A DNA stretch of 64,000 bases from Rhodococcus opacus (GCF_012396235.1 NZ_JAAXPA010000006.1:62001-126000), one strand, 5' to 3'; numbered from the stretch's first letter, positions 41,672 to 51,405 are shown. The notes: generated by a model not told the origin, from the letters alone. Program-made: numbers and translations.

Positions 41672-43183
41672 GTGCTGTTCTCGCAGATCGTCGCGACGTC
41701 CCGGGACGTGGGGGCCACCCGGTCGCGCAAGGTGAAGATCGGGGCGCTGCGCGAGGTCCTCACCCAACTGGAGCCGGCCGAGGTGGAACCGGTGGTGGCG
41801 TGGCTGTCCGGGGAGCTTCGGCAGGGCCGGATCGGGATCGGCTGGCGGACGATCGCCGACATCCCCGCCACCCCGGCCGACGTGCCGTCCGTGACGGTGT
41901 CGGAACTCGACGGGACCGTCACCGCCGTCGCCGCGATCTCCGGCTCCGGATCCGCCGCCCGCCGACGCGAACTGCTCGCGGACCTCTTCGCCCGCACCAC
42001 CGCCGACGAGCGGGACTTCCTGCTGCGGCTGCTCACCGGCGACCTGCGCCAGGGTGCGCTGGAGGGGGTGATGACCGACGCGATCGCGGCGGCCGCCGAC
42101 CTTCCCGTCGAACCGGTGCGCCGGGCGTTCATGCTGTCGGGACGGCTGCCCGCGACCGCGGTCGCGGCGTTCGACGGCGGCGTGGACGCCCTCACCGCGT
42201 TCCGGCTGGAGGTGGGCCGACCGGTCCGGCCCATGCTCGCCTCCCCTGCCGAATCACTCACCGACGCGTGGACCGAACTCGACGGCGACGTCAGCGTCGA
42301 ATACAAACTCGACGGGGCACGGATCCAGGTGCACCGCAACGGCGACGAGGTGCACATCTTCACCCGCACCCTGCGCGAGATCACCGGCAGCGTGCCGGAA
42401 CTCGTCGAACTCGTCGCAGGCCTGCCCTGCACGTCGGCGGTGTTCGACGGGGAGACGCTGGCGCTCACCGACAGCGGCCGGCCCCGACCGTTCCAGGAGA
42501 CGATGAGCCGCTTCGGCGCCGAGTCCGCCCGCGACCTGCTGCTGCACCCCTACTTCTTCGACTGCCTGCACCTCGACGGCGTCGATCTTCTCGACGCGCC
42601 GTTGGAGGAGCGGCTGGACGCCCTGGAACGCGTTGCCCCACAACACCGCATCCCCGGACTGATCCGCCCCGACAGCGACGGCGCCGCAACCCATTTCGAC
42701 GACGCCCTTGCCGCCGGTCACGAAGGTGTGATGGTCAAATCGCTCGCCGCGCCGTATGCGGCGGGACGTCGCGGCCGCGCCTGGCAGAAGGTGAAACCGG
42801 AGCACACACTCGACCTGGTGGTGCTCGGCGCCGAATGGGGTTACGGGCGGCGCACCGGCTACCTGTCCAACCTGCACCTCGGTGCGCGGGATCCGGACGG
42901 CGGCGAACCGATCATGGTGGGCAAGACGTTCAAGGGCCTCACCGACGCGCTACTGCAGTGGCAGACGGACGAATTCCCACGCCACGAACGCAGCCGCGAC
43001 GATCACACCGTGTACCTGCACCCCGACCTCGTCGTGGAGATCGAACTCGACGGCGTCCAGGTCAGCACGCGCTATCCCGGCGGGCTCGCGCTGCGATTCG
43101 CGCGGGTCCTGCGCTACCGCCCCGACAAGACCGCCGCCGACGCCGACACCATCGACGCCGTGCGGGCCCTGCTGCCGGGCTGA
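41672..43183 (+). CDS. ligB: ATP-dependent DNA ligase B
   Basis: 503 residues, the length of mycobacterial LigB. N-terminal DNA-binding domain (VATSRDVGATRSRKVKIGAL), nucleotidyltransferase motif I EYKLDGARIQVH with the AMP-accepting lysine near residue 212, motif IV-like EGVMVKSL, motif V WQKVKP, and a C-terminal OB domain. It seals nicks using ATP; in mycobacteria it is non-essential beside the NAD-dependent LigA. GTG start at 41672. It stands alone between divergent and tandem genes. Confidence 0.9.
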   Translation: MLFSQIVATSRDVGATRSRKVKIGALREVLTQLEPAEVEPVVAWLSGELRQGRIGIGWRTIADIPATPADVPSVTVSELDGTVTAVAAISGSGSAARRRELLADLFARTTADERDFLLRLLTGDLRQGALEGVMTDAIAAAADLPVEPVRRAFMLSGRLPATAVAAFDGGVDALTAFRLEVGRPVRPMLASPAESLTDAWTELDGDVSVEYKLDGARIQVHRNGDEVHIFTRTLREITGSVPELVELVAGLPCTSAVFDGETLALTDSGRPRPFQETMSRFGAESARDLLLHPYFFDCLHLDGVDLLDAPLEERLDALERVAPQHRIPGLIRPDSDGAATHFDDALAAGHEGVMVKSLAAPYAAGRRGRAWQKVKPEHTLDLVVLGAEWGYGRRTGYLSNLHLGARDPDGGEPIMVGKTFKGLTDALLQWQTDEFPRHERSRDDHTVYLHPDLVVEIELDGVQVSTRYPGGLALRFARVLRYRPDKTAADADTIDAVRALLPG

Positions 43184-43270
43184 CTGCGCTCGCTCGACCT
43201 GCGTGGCGGGCGTGTGCGCGGTAACCTCCCCGGCACAGATAAGGACGCCGTGCTGTGAGGGGGTCGACTG

Positions 43271-43747
43271 GTGAACTTCGTTTTCCGTTTCGTGCCGTCC
43301 CCCGTCGAGCGCACTGTCCGGAAAGTGGCCACTGCCGCCGAGGGACCGGTCCGCGTCGCCGTGTGCGCCGTGACCGTGCCGATCGACGTCGCGAAGACGT
43401 CGTTCCACATCCTCCGGCTCACCGAGGAACTGCTCGAGGAGGTCGTGTTCCTGCTGCGGACGATGCGGCCGGTGGTCGAGGCGGTGAGCACCACCCAGCA
43501 GTCCGACAATTTCGACACGGTGTTCCGGACGCTCGAACAGATCCAGCAGTCGGCCGACGCGATTGCCCGCACCCCGATCGGGGTCGTCCGGAGCGTGTTC
43601 GCGCCGGCCCGTCCGTCGTCCGAGCAGGTCGACTATCACCCCACGATCATCGACGCCGAGCCGCCGAAGCCGTCCGGCGTGGCGGTCCGGATCGCGTCCG
43701 TCACCGTGACGGCGCCGAGCATCACGTTCGGCAGGCCGAATCGCTGA
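43271..43747 (+). CDS. conserved hypothetical protein
   Basis: 158 residues, no signal peptide. A long amphipathic helical middle (HILRLTEELLEEVVFLLRTMRPVVEAV) and a Pro-rich, Thr/Val-rich end (SVTVTAPSITFGRPNR). No family recognised. GTG start at 43271 after GAGGGGG. Convergent with the VOC gene, 6 nt apart. Confidence 0.6.
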   Translation: MNFVFRFVPSPVERTVRKVATAAEGPVRVAVCAVTVPIDVAKTSFHILRLTEELLEEVVFLLRTMRPVVEAVSTTQQSDNFDTVFRTLEQIQQSADAIARTPIGVVRSVFAPARPSSEQVDYHPTIIDAEPPKPSGVAVRIASVTVTAPSITFGRPNR

Positions 43748-43753
43748 TCCGGG

Positions 43754-44236
43754 CTATCGCCCGGGAAAGAAGTCCGCGCTCTGCACGTAGTCCATTGCGG
43801 CGGTGAACGTCGGGTCGCTCATGCGCCTGGTCATCTCCGCTTCGTCGACGTCCTCGATGTGGGTCTGGACCCACCAGAGGTTGCCGAACGGGTCGCGGAC
43901 GCGGCCCACGACGTCGCCCCAGAACAGGTGCGTCGCCTTCGTCACCAGCGTGCCCCCGGCGGCGACGGCCCGCGCGAGCACCGCCTCGGCGTCCTCGACG
44001 TACAGGCGGAGGAACCCGGGCGTCGGCGGCCAATCGGGTCGCGCGTCGAACATCATCACAACGGCGTTCCCGATCCTCACCTCGGCGTGCCCGATGGTGC
44101 CGTCCTCGCCCACCATCCGACCGAGTTCCTCGCCGTCGAACGCCGCCTTCACGTAGTCGATGAGTGCGGCGGTGTCGCGGGAGATGATCCACGGCGTGAC
44201 GGTGGCGTAGCCCTCGGGAATCGGATCGACGGTCAT
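43754..44236 (-). CDS. VOC-superfamily (PhnB/glyoxalase-like) protein
   Basis: 160 residues in the PhnB style: ATVTPWIISRDTAALIDYVKAAFDGEELGRM, then GHAEVRIGNAVVMMFD and the C-terminal VRDPFGNLWWVQTHIED. Paired beta-alpha-beta-beta-beta modules form a metal or ligand cleft. Such proteins include glyoxalases, dioxygenases and resistance proteins; the substrate is unknown. The ATG at 44236 has AGGAGG upstream; the frame is open to 44293. Confidence 0.8.
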   Translation of the reverse strand: MTVDPIPEGYATVTPWIISRDTAALIDYVKAAFDGEELGRMVGEDGTIGHAEVRIGNAVVMMFDARPDWPPTPGFLRLYVEDAEAVLARAVAAGGTLVTKATHLFWGDVVGRVRDPFGNLWWVQTHIEDVDEAEMTRRMSDPTFTAAMDYVQSADFFPGR

Positions 44237-44331
44237 GCGGTCCTCCTGCGTCGGCGAATCGGTTTCTCTCACCGTAGAACCGATAGCGGTCATTTTCGGT
44301 CCGCATTTGATCGCCCGGATACGCTCGTATC

Positions 44332-45060
44332 GTGTCCGAACACATCCTCGTCACCGGTGGATCCCGCGGCATCGGCGCAGCGGTGGTGCGTCTCGCCGTC
44401 CATCGCGGCTATCAGGTGACGTTCACGTTCCAGAACGACGACGAGGCCGCCGCGCAACTCGTCCACCACTGCGGTGTCCGCGCCACCGCCGTGCGGGCGG
44501 ACGTCCGCGACGCGGATGAGGCCGTCGCCGTCGTCGATGCGGCCGACCAACGCGGTCAGCTGGTCGCGCTGGTCAACAACGCGGGGACCACCGGCCCACT
44601 CGGCACGTTCCTCACCACCCCGGACGAGGTGATGCGGGAGGTGTTCGACGTCAACGTCTTCGGGGCGATGGCCTACGCCCGCGCGGCGGCCGAGCACTGG
44701 ATCCGAACAGGGCGTTCCGGCGTCATCGTCAATCTCAGTTCGATCGCGGCCCGCACCGGCGCGCCGGGCGAATACGTCGGGTACGCGGCCTCCAAGGCGG
44801 CCGTGGACAGTTTCACGACGGGGCTCGGGCGGGAACTGGCGAGCGCGAACATCCGCGTCGTCGGTATCGCGCCCGGTACGACGGACACCGACATCCACGC
44901 CGCCGCCGGCGATCCCGGACGACCCGGGCGAGTGGCCGGAAAGGTGCCACTCGGCCGGGTCGCGGAGCCCGAGGAGATCGCCGAAGCGGTGTTGTGGGCG
45001 CTGTCGCACCAGGCGTCCTACGTCACCGCCACGACCATCGACGTTTCCGGCGGTCTGTGA
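44332..45060 (+). CDS. short-chain dehydrogenase/reductase
   Basis: 242 residues. SDR motifs ILVTGGSRGIGAAVVRLA, LVNNAGTTGPLG, catalytic VNLSSIAARTG and YVGYAASKAAVDSF, and end SYVTATTIDVSGGL. It resembles sugar or 3-oxoacyl reductases of the FabG group; glucose-dehydrogenase-like members share the TFQND cofactor loop. GTG start. Alone; converges with the MddA-like gene. Confidence 0.8.
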   Translation: MSEHILVTGGSRGIGAAVVRLAVHRGYQVTFTFQNDDEAAAQLVHHCGVRATAVRADVRDADEAVAVVDAADQRGQLVALVNNAGTTGPLGTFLTTPDEVMREVFDVNVFGAMAYARAAAEHWIRTGRSGVIVNLSSIAARTGAPGEYVGYAASKAAVDSFTTGLGRELASANIRVVGIAPGTTDTDIHAAAGDPGRPGRVAGKVPLGRVAEPEEIAEAVLWALSHQASYVTATTIDVSGGL

Positions 45061-45062
45061 CG

Positions 45063-45845
45063 CTACCGCCCTCGCGAGCCGACCCTCGGGACGAGCATCG
45101 GCACCCGCGAGCGGTAGGTCCGATAGTCGTCGCCGAACGTGTCGACCAGGTCGTGCTCCTCGAAACGCACCGCCACCAGGATGAAGCCGGTGGTCCCGAC
45201 GGCGAACAGCAATCGGCCCCAGGTCATCGTCGGCGCCACCCAGAACGCGATGATGAAACCGGCATACAGCGGGTGCCGAATCACCCGGTACAGCACAGGT
45301 GTCCGAAAGTGACTGGGCAGAGCCGACTTTCCGCTCTGGTTCCGCAGCACCTGGCGCAGCCCGAACAGGTCGAAGTGGTCGATGGCGAACGTCGCCGCCA
45401 GCACGAGGGCCCACCCGCCGAGCGACACGACGTAGATCACCACGCGGACCCAGTCGGTCTCCACGTCCCAGATCTGCTCGGGTAGCGGACGCCATTGCCA
45501 CATCAGCAGCGCCAGCGCGGCCGTGGCGAACAGGACGTATGTCGAGCGCTCCATCGGTTGCGGGACGATCCTGGTCCAGCGTTTCTTGAACCAGGGCCTG
45601 GCCATCACCGAATGCTGCATGGCGAAGACCGTCAGCAGCACCACGTCGATGACCACGGCGACGGCTACGGGGGCGTCGGGACCATCGTTGATCGTGTGGG
45701 GCACCACGAGCCCCTCGACCCATCCGATCGCGTACAGGAACACGATCAGGAACGTCGCGTAGACGACCATTCCGTACACGGTGATCAGTGTTCGGGCGAC
45801 ACCACCTGTGCGGTGCGCCTGGGGTGATTCGACCATCTCGGCCAT
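45063..45845 (-). CDS. methanethiol S-methyltransferase-like membrane protein (MddA type)
   Basis: 260 residues with five to six membrane helices. The pattern matches MddA of the NnrU/ICMT superfamily: FLYAIGWVEGLVVPHTI, FAMQHSVMARPWFKKRWTRIVPQ, then the SAM-binding end VLYRVIRHPLYAGFIIAFW and VRFEEHDLVDTFGDDYRTY. MddA methylates methanethiol to dimethyl sulfide. Length and the RHPLY motif fit well; the specific substrate is inferred from resemblance. ATG 45845 with GGAGAG. Confidence 0.75.
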   Translation of the reverse strand: MAEMVESPQAHRTGGVARTLITVYGMVVYATFLIVFLYAIGWVEGLVVPHTINDGPDAPVAVAVVIDVVLLTVFAMQHSVMARPWFKKRWTRIVPQPMERSTYVLFATAALALLMWQWRPLPEQIWDVETDWVRVVIYVVSLGGWALVLAATFAIDHFDLFGLRQVLRNQSGKSALPSHFRTPVLYRVIRHPLYAGFIIAFWVAPTMTWGRLLFAVGTTGFILVAVRFEEHDLVDTFGDDYRTYRSRVPMLVPRVGSRGR

Positions 45846-45980
45846 GCTGTTCTCTCCGATCGCTGGGATTCCCCCGACGCTCCGAAGTCTCCGATCGGGC
45901 GAGGTGCGGAACAAGGAACCCTGGGGTGGGAGTCACCGCACCCCGGCGACCGTGTCGGATCGGTTGACTACTCTGTGGCC

Positions 45981-48900
45981 ATGCTTCCCGGGGACTTGCG
46001 CGACATCGACGTGGCGTCGATCAAGGCGGTCCTCGGCACCACCACCTACACCCGCGGCGAGCAGTACGCCCGCGACCACGCGGTGATCCAGATGTCGTGG
46101 GATCCGGCAGCCAAGGAGCTGTGGGGCGAGGTCGCGGGCACGGCGAGGGAGCCGTACTCCACGTCGGCGTTCATCGTCTCCAGCAGATCCCGCACCGTGT
46201 ACCGGTACGGGATCTGCACGTGTCCGGTCGGCATGAACTGCAAGCACGTCGCCGCCCTGCTGATCACCGCGATGAAACAGGCGAGGTCCCAGGCGCAGGC
46301 GGCGGTCGCGCCCACCTGGGAACGCTCGCTCGGTTCCCTGCTCACCGCCGATCCCTTCGGCGACTCCGGCGGGCGTTCGCCGCTCGCCATCCAGTTCCGG
46401 GTCCAGGCGTCGGCCGCCGACGCGGCACCCCAGTTGCTGGTGCGGCCCGTCCAACCGGGCAGCAAGGGCTGGATCGTCGGCGGGTTGGCGTGGAACAAGC
46501 TGGGCAGCCAGTTCCAGCATCCGGCCGAGCAGATCCGGATGCTGCACGAGATCCATCTGCTGTCTGTCGGGGGTCTGACCTACCGCCGCCAGAATCACAC
46601 CGATCTCGACCTCGGCGTCTTCCCCAGCCGCCAGCTGTGGTCGCTGCTCGACGAGGCGACCCGGGTCGGCGTGGAGCTCATCCACTCCTCCAAGCGTTTG
46701 GGCGCACTCGCCCCCTACCGCTCGGCCGAGGTCTGCCTCGACGCCACCCGCGACGACGCCACCGGCGCTCTCGTCGTACGGCCGGTGGTCCGCGTCGACG
46801 GCGAACCCGTCGACGCAGTGACCGTCGGCTTCATCGGAGTCCGGGCCCACGGCCTGTTCTACGTCGACGCGGACGACCGCATACACCTCGCGCGCCTCGA
46901 CTCCGTCGTACCCGGCCCCTTGCAGGATCTGGTGCGCCGCCGCACGCCCATCGAGGTGCCCGCCGCCGAAGAGCCCCGTTTCCTGGCGGACTTCCTGCCG
47001 AAGCTGCGCAACCTGGCCACCGTGATCTCCTCGGACGGCTCGTTCGTCCCACCCGCGATCTCCGAGCCCACTCTGGTGATGCGGGCGTCGTATCACCCCG
47101 ACCACGAGGTCGCCGTCGACTGGGAATGGCTGTACACCGTCGGGGACGACGAGCACCGTGCGCCGCTGACTGCCCGGACCCCCGGCGACGAGTACCGGGA
47201 CGACGCCCGCGAGCGCGCACTTCTCGACGAGCTCGACATCGCCTGGGACAGATACGGGTTGGGGTCGGGCAGTCCGGAAGCGACGGCGCTGCGCGGACTC
47301 GACACGATGCGGTTCACCACCGAGGTCCTGCCCCTGCTCCACGGCAAGTCCGACGTGTCGATCGACGTTTCGGGCGAACCGGCCGACTACCGGGAGGCCG
47401 GCGATTCCCTGGCCATCGGAGTGTCGGTCACCGCATCCGAGGGCGGCACCGACTGGTTCGATCTCGGCGTCACCCTCACCGTGGAGGGCCGGGACGTGCC
47501 GTTCGACCAGGTCTTCTCGACGCTGGCCGCGGGGAAGACCGAGTTGCTGCTGCCCGACGGCGCCTACTTCTCCCTCGACAAACCCGAACTCCACACGCTG
47601 CGCAAGCTGATCGACGAGGCGCGCGCCCTCCGCGACCGCGCGGACGGGACGTTGCGGCTGAGCCGTTTCCAGGCGAGTCTGTGGGACGAGTTCGCCGCGC
47701 TCGGCACCGTCGAACGTCAGGCGACGCAGTGGCGGCAGCAGGTGGACGGCCTGCTCGCGCCCACCACCATCGGGCCCGCGGACGCCCCGAGCACGCTGGA
47801 CGCCCAGCTGCGCCCGTATCAGCTGGAGGGGTTCCGCTGGCTGGCCTTCCTGTGGGAGCACGGGCTGGGCGGCATCCTCGCCGACGACATGGGGCTCGGC
47901 AAGACACTGCAGGCGCTGGCACTGATCTGCCATGCGCGGCAGTCGAATCCGGCCGCGCCGCCGTTCCTCATCGTCGCCCCCACCAGCGTCGTGTCGAACT
48001 GGGAGTCCGAATCGGCCCGCTTCGCTCCGGACGCGACCGTCGTCGCGATCTCCGACACCCGATCCCGGCGGCGCGTTCCCTTCGACGAGCTGGTCGAGGG
48101 CGCCGACATCGTCGTCACGTCGTACACCCTGTTCCGTTTGGAGTTCGAGGCCTATGCGGAGTCCGCGTGGTCGGGGTTGATCCTCGACGAGGCGCAGTTC
48201 ACCAAGAACCATCAGTCCAAGATCTACCAGTGCGTTCGCCGGCTGGAGACTCCGTTCAAGCTGGCGGTCACCGGCACGCCGATGGAGAACAACCTGATGG
48301 AGCTGTGGTCGCTGCTGTCGATCACCGCCCCGGGACTGTTCCCGCATCCGGCCCGGTTCACCGACTACTACCGCAAGCCGATCGAGAAGCAGGGCGACAC
48401 CGAACTTCTGGCGCAGCTGCGCCGCCGGGTGAAGCCGCTGATGCTGCGCCGCACCAAAGAGCAAGTGGTGAAGGATCTTCCGGCCAAGCAGGAGCAGGTA
48501 CTCGACGTCGAACTGCACCCGCGGCACCGCAAGGTCTACGACACCCACCTGCAGCGTGAGCGGCAGAAGATCCTCGGCCTGCTCGCCGACGTCGACAAGA
48601 ACCGCTTCACGATCCTGCAGTCGCTCACCCTGCTCCGGCAGCTGAGCCTCGACGCCGGACTGGTGGACGCCGAATACCACGACGTTCCGTCCGCGAAGGT
48701 GGACGCCCTGCTCGAGCAGCTCGCCGACGTCGTCGCGGGCGGTCACCGGGCGCTGGTGTTCAGCCAGTTCACCGGGTTCCTCGGCAAGATCCGCGACCGA
48801 CTCGCGGACGCCGGGATCGCGCACAGCTACCTCGACGGCAGCACCCGGCGTCGCGGCGACGTGCTCCGCGAGTTCAAGGAGGGCGCCGCCCCGGTGTTCC

Positions 48901-49193
48901 TGATCAGCCTCAAGGCCGGCGGCTTCGGGCTGAACCTCACGGAGGCCGATTACTGCTTCATCCTCGACCCGTGGTGGAACCCGGCAACGGAGGCTCAGGC
49001 CGTCGACCGGGCGCATCGCATCGGGCAGACGCGGAACGTGATGGTGTATCGGCTGATCGCGAAGGACACGATCGAAGACAAGGTGATGGCACTGAAGGCG
49101 AAGAAGTCGGCGCTGTTCGCGAGCGTGATGGACGCCGACTCCCTGCTCAGCTCCAGCCTCGACGCCGACGACCTCCGCGGGTTGTTCGAATAG
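45981..49193 (+). CDS. SWIM zinc-finger SNF2-family helicase
   Basis: About 1070 residues. A SWIM zinc finger CTCPVGMNCKH lies near residues 75-85. The SNF2 ATPase follows in the C-terminal half: ILADDMGLGKTLQALALI (Walker A), LILDEAQFTKN (DEAQ box), VTGTPMENNLMELWSL, then the helicase C-domain LVFSQFTGFLGKI and FLISLKAGGFGLNLTEADY, DRAHRIGQTRNVMVYRLI. It remodels nucleic-acid complexes using ATP, probably in recombination, repair or transcription; SWIM domains bind DNA or proteins. A GTG two codons upstream (45975) is an alternative start. It stands alone. Confidence 0.9.
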   Translation: MLPGDLRDIDVASIKAVLGTTTYTRGEQYARDHAVIQMSWDPAAKELWGEVAGTAREPYSTSAFIVSSRSRTVYRYGICTCPVGMNCKHVAALLITAMKQARSQAQAAVAPTWERSLGSLLTADPFGDSGGRSPLAIQFRVQASAADAAPQLLVRPVQPGSKGWIVGGLAWNKLGSQFQHPAEQIRMLHEIHLLSVGGLTYRRQNHTDLDLGVFPSRQLWSLLDEATRVGVELIHSSKRLGALAPYRSAEVCLDATRDDATGALVVRPVVRVDGEPVDAVTVGFIGVRAHGLFYVDADDRIHLARLDSVVPGPLQDLVRRRTPIEVPAAEEPRFLADFLPKLRNLATVISSDGSFVPPAISEPTLVMRASYHPDHEVAVDWEWLYTVGDDEHRAPLTARTPGDEYRDDARERALLDELDIAWDRYGLGSGSPEATALRGLDTMRFTTEVLPLLHGKSDVSIDVSGEPADYREAGDSLAIGVSVTASEGGTDWFDLGVTLTVEGRDVPFDQVFSTLAAGKTELLLPDGAYFSLDKPELHTLRKLIDEARALRDRADGTLRLSRFQASLWDEFAALGTVERQATQWRQQVDGLLAPTTIGPADAPSTLDAQLRPYQLEGFRWLAFLWEHGLGGILADDMGLGKTLQALALICHARQSNPAAPPFLIVAPTSVVSNWESESARFAPDATVVAISDTRSRRRVPFDELVEGADIVVTSYTLFRLEFEAYAESAWSGLILDEAQFTKNHQSKIYQCVRRLETPFKLAVTGTPMENNLMELWSLLSITAPGLFPHPARFTDYYRKPIEKQGDTELLAQLRRRVKPLMLRRTKEQVVKDLPAKQEQVLDVELHPRHRKVYDTHLQRERQKILGLLADVDKNRFTILQSLTLLRQLSLDAGLVDAEYHDVPSAKVDALLEQLADVVAGGHRALVFSQFTGFLGKIRDRLADAGIAHSYLDGSTRRRGDVLREFKEGAAPVFLISLKAGGFGLNLTEADYCFILDPWWNPATEAQAVDRAHRIGQTRNVMVYRLIAKDTIEDKVMALKAKKSALFASVMDADSLLSSSLDADDLRGLFE

Positions 49194-49239
49194 TCCCCTG
49201 CGCATGCCGGTCCGCCGGGGTCTGGGTAATGTCCGATCC

Positions 49240-49656
49240 ATGCCTCGTTACACGATCGCCCTGCGGAACAACGCCACACCTGATGCGCCGGCGTCCGTGA
49301 GCCGCCATGTGCCGTTCTACTGCGCGCACGAGGCAGCGGGGGCGGCGTGGAATCGGGCGCTCGACGAGGCGTGCGGCGACCTGCTCGACCCGGTCACGCA
49401 GACCGCCGTGGTGAACGTCGTCAGCAACTTCGGACGCGAACTGTTCACCGGTGACGCGGACGTCGTCGTCGCCCTGGACCGGATCGGCACCACCTCGCTG
49501 ACCTTCCTGATCACCCTCCACCAGGACTGCGTGCCGGCCGCGGAGCTGACCGTCGTACTCGTGCACCTCGATTCGAGCCGGGTGAACTCGGCGCCGTGGT
49601 CGCCGGCGCAGATCGCGGCGCTCGAGGCGTTGCGGAGCGCTCCGGTCGTCGCCTGA
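49240..49656 (+). CDS. hotdog-fold thioesterase-like protein
   Basis: 138 residues. The second half fits a hotdog sheet (DVVVALDRIGTTSLTFLITLH, VLVHLDSSRVNSAPWSPAQIAALEAL), as in acyl-CoA thioesterases with an acidic residue in the long helix. No classic catalytic signature can be named. The ATG at 49240 (MPRYTIALRNN) is chosen as the natural start; the frame is open to 49204. Confidence 0.55.
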   Translation: MPRYTIALRNNATPDAPASVSRHVPFYCAHEAAGAAWNRALDEACGDLLDPVTQTAVVNVVSNFGRELFTGDADVVVALDRIGTTSLTFLITLHQDCVPAAELTVVLVHLDSSRVNSAPWSPAQIAALEALRSAPVVA

Positions 49657-49706
49657 CCTCGATCGATCGAAGTTTCAACGAAGCCTGATCTGGGCATTTG
49701 ATGCGT

Positions 49707-50132
49707 ATGAGTATCGAAGACGGGCCCGGTGACACGCTGAGCCCCAGCGAGAGCCTGGACTCCGACGACGTGCGCAACAACGACGGCGACGACGTCGTCG
49801 ATCCGCCCGACGGGTGGAGTGAGGCCGACAAGTTCGGCACCACGGCGCGCGAGGAGCGGGAGGGTGAGTCCCTCGACGAGAAGTTGTCCGAGGAAGAGCC
49901 CGACGTGATGCTCGAGGAGCAGAGCGAGGTGTCGTTGGCGGATCTCCCCGACGACCAGCTGACCGAGGACGTCGACCGTGTCATCGACGAGGAGGACATC
50001 GACATTCCGGTGTTCGGAAACAAGCACGCCGACGTGGTCGAAGGCGTCATCGTGCAGGACTCGCGCACCGACCGGGGGCAGATCGACGGGTCCGCGGAGG
50101 ACGGCGACTCGTTCTTCACCGTCCTGGACTGA
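49707..50132 (+). CDS. acidic DUF5709-like protein
   Basis: About 141 residues, extremely acidic, no hydrophobic segment. The stretch PPDGWSEADKFGTTAREEREGESLDEKLSEEEPDV matches the actinobacterial DUF5709 pattern (two pieces: GWSEADKFGTTAREEREGES and LDEKLSEEEPDV). Function unknown. ATGs at 49701 and 49707 compete; I take MSIEDGPGD. It converges with the RibD-like gene. Confidence 0.65.
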   Translation: MSIEDGPGDTLSPSESLDSDDVRNNDGDDVVDPPDGWSEADKFGTTAREEREGESLDEKLSEEEPDVMLEEQSEVSLADLPDDQLTEDVDRVIDEEDIDIPVFGNKHADVVEGVIVQDSRTDRGQIDGSAEDGDSFFTVLD

Positions 50133-50140
50133 CGGCAGTG

Positions 50141-50878
50141 TCAGCCGCGCTGCCTTCCCCGGCCGTAGCGCAGGTAGAGAAAGTCGTCGTTGATCAGAGC
50201 GTGCTCGAGTGAAAGTGTGCGCGGCGCTTGCACTGTCGGGCCAGACGATGCGGGCAGTGTTTGCGGACCGGCCAATCGCGGGGCGAGGGTCAAGCACATC
50301 TCGTCCACCAGATCGTGTGTGACGAGATCGTGGAGGAGGGTGGGGCCGCCCTCGCACAGGATTCGGCCGAACCCGCGGTCCCGCAGAGCGGCCATGAGGG
50401 CAGGCATCTCGACGCTGTCGTCACCCGCCACGACGATGTCCGCCGACTCCCCGAGTGCTGCCCCGCGCGTTTCTGCCACCCGTCGGGTGGTGACGACGAT
50501 CGGCCTGACACCACCCGCGAACAGTGGTGAACCGGGGGGAAGATTCCCCGTTCGTGTGACGACGGCGATCGGCGGTGGTGTGTCGTGTCCCCACCGTTCG
50601 AGTCGATAGCGAGCCTGTTCCTCCGTCAGCTGCACCGGTCCGTACGTTTCGGCGCGGACGGTGCCGGCCCCGACCAGAACCACGTCGGCATACGCACGCA
50701 TCGCACGCAGGAGTTGGTGATCCACCGGGTCGGACAGGGGCCGGACGCGTCCGCCGAACGCCGCCGCACCGTCCAGGCTGGCAACCATGTTCACCCGTAC
50801 CCCGTCCGGCGGGTCGCGGTAGAACTCTTCCGCCGACACCTCGTCGGCACCGCTGCTCAGCTTGCGCATCTGCGGCAT
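50141..50878 (-). CDS. RibD C-terminal (DHFR-like) pyrimidine reductase family protein
   Basis: 245 residues. Typical RibD_C/DHFR fold: RVNMVASLDGAAAFGGRVRPLS, ADVVLVGAGTVRAETYGPV, FGRILCEGGPTLLHDLV and LTLAPRLAGPQ. Similar to M. tuberculosis Rv2671, which lacks the deaminase domain of RibD and shows dihydrofolate-reductase-like activity. Probably a NADPH-dependent reductase in flavin or folate metabolism. The TGATG overlap with the upstream flavin reductase (50876-50880) fixes the start and shows an operon. Confidence 0.8.
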   Translation of the reverse strand: MPQMRKLSSGADEVSAEEFYRDPPDGVRVNMVASLDGAAAFGGRVRPLSDPVDHQLLRAMRAYADVVLVGAGTVRAETYGPVQLTEEQARYRLERWGHDTPPPIAVVTRTGNLPPGSPLFAGGVRPIVVTTRRVAETRGAALGESADIVVAGDDSVEMPALMAALRDRGFGRILCEGGPTLLHDLVTHDLVDEMCLTLAPRLAGPQTLPASSGPTVQAPRTLSLEHALINDDFLYLRYGRGRQRG

Positions 50879-51405
50879 CACGCCTCGTGCCCGGGTTCGA
50901 GGTCGCGCACGTCGGAGAAGGTGACCAGCTGCCCGAGGTCGTCCGGGGCGGATCCGGTCTCCGGGGCGAGGAGGAACGCGACGTGGTCACCGAGTTCGAG
51001 TCGTTCGAGGATTCGGCCGCTGAACCATGCGGGTGAGTCCTCCAGGATCGGCAGCCCGTGCGGGCCGGGATGCCAGTCGCATCGGGCGAACTTGTCGATC
51101 TCGTCCCCGGTTTGCGCGCCGAAGAGCGTCGCGAGCGCGACGTGGTCACGGGTCAGGAGATGCACCGCCAGACGCTCCGCGTGCGACGCCACCGAAAAGG
51201 TGTGATTCTTGTTGGACAGTCCGACCAGGAAGCGCGGCGGGTTGATGCTGACCTGCGACGCGAACCCGACGAGGCACCCCGACATCTCGTCTTCCGACCG
51301 TGTGGTCACCACGAACATCGGATAGTTCAGGAGCGCGACGACGTCCTCGAAAGCCTGACAGGCATCCCGATCAGTTGCGTCGATGTCCCCGGTGCGATCG
51401 GCCAT
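50878..51405 (-). CDS. flavin reductase-like FMN-binding split-barrel protein
   Basis: 175 residues: NYPMFVVTTRSEDEMSGCLVGFASQVSINPPRFLVGLSNKNHTF and HLLTRDHVALATLFG are the flavin-binding half of the HpaC/FRP split-barrel family, though DHVAFLLAPETGS is less conserved. It would reduce FMN or FAD with NAD(P)H or bind flavin. Coupled to the RibD-like gene downstream. A partner for the FMN-dependent monooxygenase at 40-41.6 kb is possible but not close by. Confidence 0.8.
   Translation of the reverse strand: MADRTGDIDATDRDACQAFEDVVALLNYPMFVVTTRSEDEMSGCLVGFASQVSINPPRFLVGLSNKNHTFSVASHAERLAVHLLTRDHVALATLFGAQTGDEIDKFARCDWHPGPHGLPILEDSPAWFSGRILERLELGDHVAFLLAPETGSAPDDLGQLVTFSDVRDLEPGHEA

Noticed and set aside
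45933..49241. A 1102-residue minus-strand open frame
   Set aside because: Antisense shadow of the SNF2 helicase, whose motifs are complete on the plus strand.
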